Notes under the pieces: generated by a model
Told to the model about the DNA's origin: nothing
Seen by the model: only the letters and a program-made list of their open reading frames with translations
Databases searched by the model: none
Shown: piece after piece, positions 57,168 through 64,000 of the stretch
Numbering within the stretch: the first letter of the stretch is position 1
How the letters are laid out: each line of letters opens with the position of its first letter
Program-made: the position numbers and the translations under genes
Assembly: GCA_037044905.1 (NCBI GenBank)
Contig: JBAOKB010000024.1
Span: 496,001-560,000, forward strand
Direction: 5' to 3'
From: Hortaea werneckii
Lineage: Eukaryota; Ascomycota; Dothideomycetes; Mycosphaerellales; Teratosphaeriaceae
DNA: 64,000 nt

Positions 57168-58162
57168 GATGGGCGGTGATTAATGGCCCTAGGCCTGGCT
57201 GGGGCGGAAGGGAGTGAGCGTAGGCTTATGCGCGCAGTGTCAATGTATCAGATGTGAGATGATGTTGAAAAGCTTGCCGGACCTGTGGGAGATGTTGGAG
57301 GTGTGATGGTGGAAAGGTGCCGACAGCGGTTGGTGTGATGGCGAAGCGGCTCTGGAGAGGCAACACCTGACGCGATGAACGATAGCTGCGCTCGGAGTTC
57401 GGGTCGCGGGAGTGAAGCAACCCTACACCGGCCAGGCTCAGTCCCATCAATATTTCATTGAATGTATTGATGGAGCCCGTTGTAACGCAGCTTGAGGCAG
57501 CCGGAAGTTGCCGGCACATGATGGCGTTCCGGCGCGGGCGGGAAGCTCTGAATTATTGTTAAACAGATTAGCTGCCGATTTAGGTAAGGCCAATCAAGTG
57601 GAGCGGGAGCTGTCAGCTGAATCAAGGCAGCAACCTAGCACGGTCAGTTGCGGTGCTAAGGCGTAAGGTAGGGCTTGCGACTGCACGCTTGCGTAGCCCA
57701 TTCGCTTCCGACTTGCCCACCTCTGCCCAGTGCGGTTGCTTTTCCTTTGCAACCAAACGCGCTATCCGCCTCTTCCGACTCGTTCTCTCTCTCTTCGTAC
57801 TGCATTAATCTCGTCGTCCGCGCAGGCACATCGACGCCCCAAGACGCGACGGCCTTGTGGCGAGAGCAAGCAGATAGTGTCGAGCAGCCGAAGCCGGGAA
57901 ACATAGCGCTGATCCAAAACGCAACACACCTACCTACCTACCTCTCCCTTCCTACTCACTTGACCTATCCCTCTTTCGATCCTCCCTTCCCGAAGCAGAT
58001 GATCCCACCGTGACACGTGCGCCTCTGTGACCCAGATTTGCCAACTTCCTTTACGCCCAACCTCACCTGTCCGCTCCACTCCGTGCTATATACATACTAC
58101 ACACCCGGATCCAGCTCCTCATGAACGCCACCCTCCTCTAATCTACCTAACCCACTGTCGAC
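57168..58162. other. Intergenic, head-to-head promoter region
   Basis: About 1 kb between the divergent RPT6 and exchanger genes. A short CCTA repeat lies at about 57928-57942, and a TATATACA at about 58088 may be the exchanger TATA. Open frames inside are not convincing. Confidence 0.45.
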
Positions 58163-61100
58163 ATGGGCGACAACAATGATGGTTCCCAGGACCGTGGCGT
58201 CGTCGCACAAGATCATGCAGCGCCAGAGACTCCCACGTCAGGGACTAGACGGACGTCTGCCGCCTCAGCAGGCGCGAGCGAAGGCAACATGCAGGCCAGC
58301 CAGACGAGCCTGCTGAGCGAAGGTGCAGGACAACGGAGACAGCGGCCGAGACTGCTGGAGTATGGTACAGCTGCACGCGTACCCATGGCGCACAACGAAG
58401 GAGAATGGACGTAGCTGATAGTGACGCAGGTTCAGTGGCAGGAGCCGCACCCACCCCAGCCCGCACGCAGTCGAGCGCGCCCACTCATACGCCGCAGTCA
58501 CCTCGGAGACCAGGCGCCAAGAGACTTCCCTCTTCAGCTGCTCCACGCAAGGGACAGGAGTTCTCTGCTGACGATGACCCACACGAAGTGGAAGATGACC
58601 TGGAGCTCGTCCGGAGTCGCACAAGGCAGCAAAAGCAACAAGAGCGCGAACGCCAGCTGAAACGACGAGAAAGTACGATTCGAAGGCGTCCGGTAGCAGC
58701 ACAAACGCCGCAACTGAAGACGGTTGAAAGTGACGAGCGGGAGGAAGAAGCCCAGACCACTGGCAACGACGCTGCGTCCGCTGCAACTCCAGCCCAGGCC
58801 GATGGCACGGGCGACCCGAGCTCAGAAGATACATTGCAAGGCGAAGAAGAAGAGGAGGAACATCAAGACGATGACCCGTCTACCCCAGAAGACGACGATG
58901 ACGACGATCCCGATTTGAGTGATGCTGAGAGTTTTACGCTTAAAGACAGGCAAGAGGCTATCAACGAAACCCATCCTTTTGGTATCAGGATCTGGAAGCC
59001 TGCACTGTACAAGAAACATCGCTCTGTGCAACGTAATGCCGAAGGTGACATTCACAGCGCCCCCGGCGGGAATGTCAGTAGATGGCTTTTCGTTTTCAAC
59101 TGCCTCTGGACTCTCATCTTCGGCTGGTGGCTAGCTATCATTGCCTCCATAGGTGGACTACTGAACTTGGCTCTCTCCCTGTTCTTTCACCTTACCGGGT
59201 GTTACGAGTATGGTCGCATACTTCTCAATCTGGCGCAATACCTCTTCTATCCATTCGGAAAGTATGTCAAGCTGGAACGTGACGAGGCGTACCTGGACGA
59301 AGATGAAGGAGAGGGACGCAGTATCGGCGAGTATGAGCGATGGCAAACTGGCGAGCTAGAGGAGGGTAGACTGTTTTTCGGCCCGACCGACATCAACAGG
59401 AGCCTCATCGGCCGCCGACGCGACGAGGTTGAGGACTTTGATCCAGCACCGGATGAAACGGACAGTCTACTTGGCAGAAGAGACAGACAGAACAGCGCTG
59501 CCCAGCGAGCGCGCACGAAGACCAAGAAACGACTGTTTGGGCGTGGCAAATGGGATGTGGGCCGAGTGATCTTCTTTGCCTCGTTCTACTTCCTCATCAC
59601 GCCCGTGCTCTTCCTTGTGAGCGGCATATGCTGGTTCTTGGTCTTCACTATCCCGATGGGCAAAACGATGTTACTGCTGTTCTACCATCTCAGACGCCAC
59701 CCTCTGGCTCTGGGCTTCCACACTGACAGTCACTACACTCGCATCCCGTCCTCAGACCACGGCGTAGCGGGCCACTCTATCCTGCTCTGCACCTACCGCG
59801 CCGTGGGACTCAAATACTGGAAGTACACCATTGACGGAACGAATATTTTCCTCATCAACTTGCTTGGCCTTGTCGCCTTCGCGATTCTTGACTACTTCGT
59901 CCTCTACGAATATCTTGGCGTCCGGACTTGGGTGACGAACCTTGGCTTCATCTTTGTCCTTTCACTGGCTTCGGTCATCCCACTGGCATATTTCATTGGA
60001 CAGGCCGTCGCGTCCATTTCAGCCCAGTCTTCCATGGGAGTTGGTGCGACCATCAACGCATTCTTCTCGACCGTTGTGGAAGTCTTCCTCTACTGCGTTG
60101 CTTTGAAGGAAGGCAAGGCACAATTGGTAGAAGGAAGCATCATCGGGTCCATCTTTGCTGGTATCCTCTTTCTGCCGGGTCTGTCGATGTGCTTCGGTGC
60201 ATTGAAGCGAAAGACTCAACGGTTCAATGTGAAGAGCGCGGGCGTGACAAGTACAATGCTACTCTTTGCCGTCATCGGAGCCTTTGGACCGACGCTCTTC
60301 TATCAGATCTACGGCTCGCACGAGTTGAATTGTCATCAATGCGTGAATGAGCATAACCATGCCCATATGAGGGACTGTAGAAGATGCTACTTTGCACAGG
60401 TTCCGGCTGTGCACGATCGCTTCTTCCGTGAGGCCGTACTTCCCTATTGCTGGTTCGCCGCTGTCTGCCTCTTTCTGAGCTACATTGTGGGACTGCTATT
60501 CACCCTGCGTACGCACGCTGCTGTGATTTGGAATAACGAGCTCGAAGAGAAGAAAGAAGCGAAGAAGGAAGAGCAAGCCAAGAAGCTTGGCGAGATCCAT
60601 TCGAGTACTATCCCGGGCACAGGGGGCTTGGTGCAAGACTCCGGTTCTGCACCGAGACCGAATGCGCTTACTAGGGGAGATACGGCAACAACGCTGGGTA
60701 GCTTGGCGAAAGACAATGTGCGCGACAGCCAGATGTATAAGCGGATTCTGAATCAGAGTCTACGGCAGTCAGGTGTTAACTTACAAGCGACACCAGTAGG
60801 CAAAAAGGATCAGATCGCAACCGATAATGGTCAGCCGCCTTTCATGGTGCCTCCAAGGTCTGCAGACGGCGACGCAAGTAATCCGGGCACCGTGAGGATT
60901 CACGGCCTCAGCCTAGAGGACAACCGTGTCCTCGTGCAACAAGTAGCCGAGATGGCAGCTACTGCAGCCGCCGTTGCTGCAAGAGATGCTACCCGGGCTC
61001 CGAAGAAGAGCGCCATTATGGCTAGCACACCATCGAACGGGAGCAAGCACCCGCACATTGCCAAGACGAAAGGCTCTAAAGAGAACATCCACCGTACAAC

Positions 61101-61918
61101 CAATATCGAGCCGAACAGTCTGGGCGACTACTTCGAACCGTCGAATGAAGGCAATGGCTCTTCAGCGCAGGCACAAGGCGGAGCGGATAAGCACGAAGAA
61201 CAGGAATCAGGCGGCCACGACGCGCCAAACTGGTCCCGCACCAAGTCAGCCGTCATCCTCCTCTCGGCCACGATTGCTTACGCCGTCATGGCCGAGATCC
61301 TCGTCGACACGGTCGACGCCGTGCTAGCCAACGTGGACGTGGACGAGAAATTCCTCGGCATCTCGCTCTTTGCGCTCGTCCCTAACGCTACCGAATTCCT
61401 CAACGCCATCAGCTTCGCCATGAACGGCAACGTCGCGCTCTCTATGGAGATCGGCAGCTCCTACGCATTGCAGGTCATGCTGCTCCAGATCCCCGCCCTC
61501 GTCCTCTTCAGCGCCGTCTACGGCCAATTCATCGACCCCAACGACGTCGTCGATCATACTTTCAGCCTCATCTTCCCGCAGTGGGATATGGTCACTATCA
61601 TCCTTAGCGTCTTCCTGATGGGTTGGGTAGTCGGCGAAGGGAAGAGCAATTACTTCAAGGGCTCTACCCTCATTTTCACCTTCCTGGTGGTCGTCGTGGG
61701 GTTCTGGTTTAGTGGGTATGGTGATATGGTAAGTTTTTTTTTTTTTTTTTTTTCAACAAACCCCTAAACTTAGTGTGAATATTCCACGTCCTAACAATTT
61801 CCTCTGTGTATAGCAAACACGAGGGATCGATCCTTCGGATACACTGGCTCTCGGCTCGAACGTGTATGCCGAAACTTTCCGTACCGTGGGCAGGAGTCGT
61901 AGTGGGAGGGCTTATTGA
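58163..61918 (+). CDS. VNX1: VNX1-like vacuolar cation/proton exchanger (CAX family, one frame break)
   Basis: Exchanges vacuolar protons for monovalent cations (yeast Vnx1: Na+/K+) or Ca2+. Translation starts at ATG 58163; the first ~270 residues are a charged cytosolic region. Twelve or so membrane segments follow, in two halves split by a long cytosolic loop (residues ~770-940). Exchanger motifs include ATINAFFSTVVEVFLY and SLFALVPNATEFLNAI; a luminal CHQCVNEHNHAHMRDCRRC loop and PYCWFAAVCLFLSYIVGLLF with FTLRTHAAVIW typify the Vnx1 group. Exon 1 ends at 61728; the 85-nt intron contains 20 T; exon 2 (61814-61918) ends SRSGRAY. The frame breaks at 58407-58408 (AATGGACG, one G short); restored length is 1223 codons. 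Confidence 0.92.
61734..61753 (+). repeat. 20-nt poly-T tract inside the VNX1 intron
   Basis: Starts three bases after the GTAAG donor. Such a run is prone to length error and polymorphism. Confidence 0.95.
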
Positions 61919-62234
61919 GATGATCTCTCTGGGGTTCTGATACATTTTCACTTGATGCCGTAGCTTGACGCTGGGCGTCGAGAGGGCTATACGAGACGTT
62001 GCTACTGGGTCTATGCGTTTGAGCATGGCGTTGATATAGCGGCGTCTTAATCAAGTCATTTTCTCAGTACAGCTTTGCCTCCTCATGCAGTATTGCGGTG
62101 GGTACACATTTCATATCCGTCTTCATTGAAAGTCGAAAAGAAAGAAGAAGTCTGCGGACGCGTTTTCCCAAAGAACGAAATGAGCAAGGGAAGAAAACAA
62201 GAAAGGGAAGAATGATAACGACTTCCAGTGAACC
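61919..62234. other. Intergenic, convergent genes
   Basis: 3' regions of the exchanger and the next gene on the minus strand; nothing else is supported. Confidence 0.5.
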
Positions 62235-63413
62235 TCAGGCGCCAGCACCTAAATGGACCGACTTCCCCATCACGCAAACCTCCTCGACCTCTCCCGTCCG
62301 AACCCGCACCTCTGCCTTCCTCGCCCAAACCCCATATCCCCGCGTGCTATACTTCCCAATCAGCTCATCCTCGATCTTCGTATCGTCTCTCTCCTCCTCC
62401 CACGCCTCCCGATGCGCGATCGGCATCCCGGGCACTAGCACCACCGTCCCCGCGAACGCGAACCATTCCGGCAGCGCAGCGAGCGCGGTTTCGAACCCCT
62501 GCATCGCGGCCCTGAAGGCCCCTGTCCCGCGGACGGTCTCGTCGAGATATACCATCTCGATGTAGAGGAGACTGTTCGCCGTTAGCTGTGCTTCGTGCGC
62601 GAGGAACTCGGGTCGGAGGGTGCCTTGCTTGTCGTAGATGGCTTGGAGGCATTTGGCGAGTTCTCTTTGGGTTTTTGGTTGGCGGGGGATGGGGAGGGTG
62701 AGGATGTCTTTCCAGCTTTGCTTTGCTTCGGGGTGGGTGGGTGTCGGTTTGTCGACGCGCCAGGAAAGGAGGTAGCCGACTTCCTGTTCTTGTTCCTCTT
62801 GGACTTCTGAGGGGTCGGCGGAGGGGACGACGAAGAAAGTGGCGTTGTAGCCGAGTCGGTGCTGGGATGATGGATCAGTTTCGATTCGGAGTTTGGTTTT
62901 TAGGTAGCCTGCTTTGTCTTTGAGTGGAGTTTCGTCTATACTTTCGTAGTGTGCGATGTTATTTGCTGGCAAGGCTTCCGGGTCGGTTTGTGTTGCTTGG
63001 CTTACAGCGATTGGTGCTTCTTGGTCTTGCTGCTCGACAGCTTGGTGAGTCTCCTGCGTCGCACTTACTGCTGGTGAGCTACCTCTTGCAATATCGCTAC
63101 GGGTTGCAATCTCTCCTGCACTTGTAGGCTCTGGCTGAGTCTGCTCTTCCTGTTCCACCGGCGGAGAGTCCGCCGGACTCCCATGACCTGGCTGAACTAT
63201 AAATTCAGGTTCAGGTACAGGTTCCGGTTCAGGTTCAGGCACAGGCTCAGGCGCAGGAACAGGATCCGCTGGAGGCGCTTGTGGAGCTGGATCATCTTGT
63301 TGTACCTGTCCCCTACCTTGTGCTGCCCGCCCTGTCCTGGCTCTTTTGCGAGGAGGCGGGAGGCCTGTATACTCTGGGGCACCGCCCCCTAAACGACGGC
63401 TCGTACGGACCAT
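62235..63413 (-). CDS. Fungal protein with Pro-Glu repeat and GNAT-like C-domain
   Basis: Intact single exon, 392 aa. MVRTSRRLGGGAPEYTGLPPPRKRART has a basic cluster likely to be a nuclear signal; a Pro-Glu-Pro-Val repeat tract (about residues 50-70) and Gln/Glu-rich low complexity follow. From about residue 235 the protein is ordered: YLLSWRVDKPTPTHPEAK, ANSLLYIEMVYLDETVRG, GFETALAALPEWFAFAGTVVLVPG and STRGYGVWARKAEVRVRTG. The sequence around YIEMVYLDETVRGTG resembles the acetyl-CoA strand-loop of GNAT-like fungal proteins, but the binding motif is not strict, so this is tentative. Confidence 0.7.
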   Translation of the reverse strand: MVRTSRRLGGGAPEYTGLPPPRKRARTGRAAQGRGQVQQDDPAPQAPPADPVPAPEPVPEPEPEPVPEPEFIVQPGHGSPADSPPVEQEEQTQPEPTSAGEIATRSDIARGSSPAVSATQETHQAVEQQDQEAPIAVSQATQTDPEALPANNIAHYESIDETPLKDKAGYLKTKLRIETDPSSQHRLGYNATFFVVPSADPSEVQEEQEQEVGYLLSWRVDKPTPTHPEAKQSWKDILTLPIPRQPKTQRELAKCLQAIYDKQGTLRPEFLAHEAQLTANSLLYIEMVYLDETVRGTGAFRAAMQGFETALAALPEWFAFAGTVVLVPGMPIAHREAWEEERDDTKIEDELIGKYSTRGYGVWARKAEVRVRTGEVEEVCVMGKSVHLGAGA

Positions 63414-64000
63414 TGAGAGACGATAGAACTTTCGAAACGAAACTGAATTGGATACTAGATGCTTACCTTTGAGACTCGTGTTGCTTTGCCTATCCTGCTA
63501 TAAGGCTTGAGACGCTGAAAGGGCCATATGAAGCAATGATTGTGGTGCTCATAAAGAAACTTTGTGGGTTGCTTTGTTGTGAGATTGGATAATTTACTCT
63601 TTTGTTTCGAGCAAGGCACATTTGATAGGGCAAGAAGGTCGCATTGTCAGTCACGAATTTGAGATCCAGTCTCCAGCTCTTGTTGCTGATGGGTGAAGGG
63701 GAGATAAGAGGCGTGAGCAAAGCCACCGTGGTAGCCAGGTGTGACATGGGAATTGTTGGGGGAGTGGTATGCCGTCAAATAATTGAATGCAAGGGTAGCT
63801 TTTATCTTGTTCTTTGTTGTATAGCGAGGGGCTCTCCTACGGCGAAAGTTTGCCTTCAGAGTCTCGACACCGATCAGCTAAGTCATGACAAGAACAGAGC
63901 AACCTGTTAAATGGCTTCGTGAGCATAATCCTCTCTCATTTCCCACTTTCCTCTCATTCAAAAACAAAAGAAAAAGAAAAAAAAACATTCCCAATCAAAT
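63414..64000. other. Intergenic to the right edge
   Basis: Promoter region of the last gene; the final 60 bases are A-rich. No gene is supported in what remains. Confidence 0.5.

Noticed and set aside
57656..58013. Open frames of 82-112 codons before the exchanger gene
   Set aside because: Located in a divergent promoter, rich in simple repeats (CCTA), with no homology-like motif.
3917..58408. Programmed ribosomal frameshifting as the cause of the many frame breaks
   Set aside because: No common slippery heptamer or downstream structure, both shift directions occur, and unrelated conserved genes are involved.
1..64000. tRNA, rRNA, transposon, CRISPR or biosynthetic gene cluster
   Set aside because: No clear T-loop and anticodon-arm combination, no terminal repeats or transposase-like frames, no spaced repeats and no PKS/NRPS modules were seen by eye; a covariance search would be needed to exclude small RNAs.

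Overview
The window is nuclear DNA of a filamentous ascomycete. The evidence is short introns of about 50-80 nt with GT-AG ends and CTRAY branch sites, dense genes on both strands with short intergenic gaps, and families restricted to Pezizomycotina (KapC-type bZIP, DUF2458, DUF7918, DUF7137, ATG11, fungal xylose dehydrogenase). The overall flavour suggests Dothideomycetes (Capnodiales/Mycosphaerellales-like), but that placement is an inference from family resemblance and not proven. I see no rRNA, convincing tRNA, transposon, CRISPR array or secondary-metabolite cluster.

Layout. 1-13.5 kb: partial KapC-like bZIP (-), Rex2 oligoribonuclease (+), a candidate small spliced gene (+), a NOL8-like nucleolar protein (-), a Cys-rich membrane protein (+), a GPI-anchored chitin-binding surface protein (-), a DUF2458 protein (-), a mitochondrial membrane protein (+), an F-box-like protein (-) and an epoxide hydrolase (-). 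14.7-28.4 kb: several disordered fungal-specific proteins, a DUF7918 protein, an HbpS/GlcG-like protein and the ER-shaping protein lunapark. 29-41 kb: a 25-residue copper metallothionein, kynureninase, autophagy scaffold ATG11, phosphoglucomutase, Fe-S assembly factor ISA2 and a DUF7137 membrane protein. 41.7-57.2 kb: INO80 subunit ARP5, a fungal-specific coiled protein, D-xylose dehydrogenase, a GNAT acetyltransferase, a disordered protein, a PP2C phosphatase, a secreted GH43 arabinanase, a metallophosphoesterase and proteasome ATPase RPT6. 58-64 kb: a VNX1/CAX-type vacuolar cation/proton exchanger and a fungal hypothetical protein. These are mostly housekeeping genes with no obvious joint pathway; the arabinanase and xylose dehydrogenase both concern pentoses but are separated by unrelated genes.

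The strongest structural signal is a series of one-base reading-frame breaks, about 21 in 13 genes between 4 and 58.4 kb. Nearly all can be healed by changing one short homopolymer by one base, and after correction every coding length is a multiple of three and the family motifs join up. Essential or near-essential genes are affected (phosphoglucomutase, ATG11, kynureninase, the NOL8-like gene). This points to residual homopolymer errors in the assembly rather than pseudogenes. The stretch 41-58 kb is almost free of them.

Other points worth attention: the metallothionein gene, whose intron sits before its final codon; an ATG11 terminal intron whose retention or removal gives two different C-termini; in-frame upstream starts that would add mitochondrial presequences to Rex2 and xylose dehydrogenase; a NAGNAG acceptor; and an in-frame TGA in the gene at 44-46 kb.
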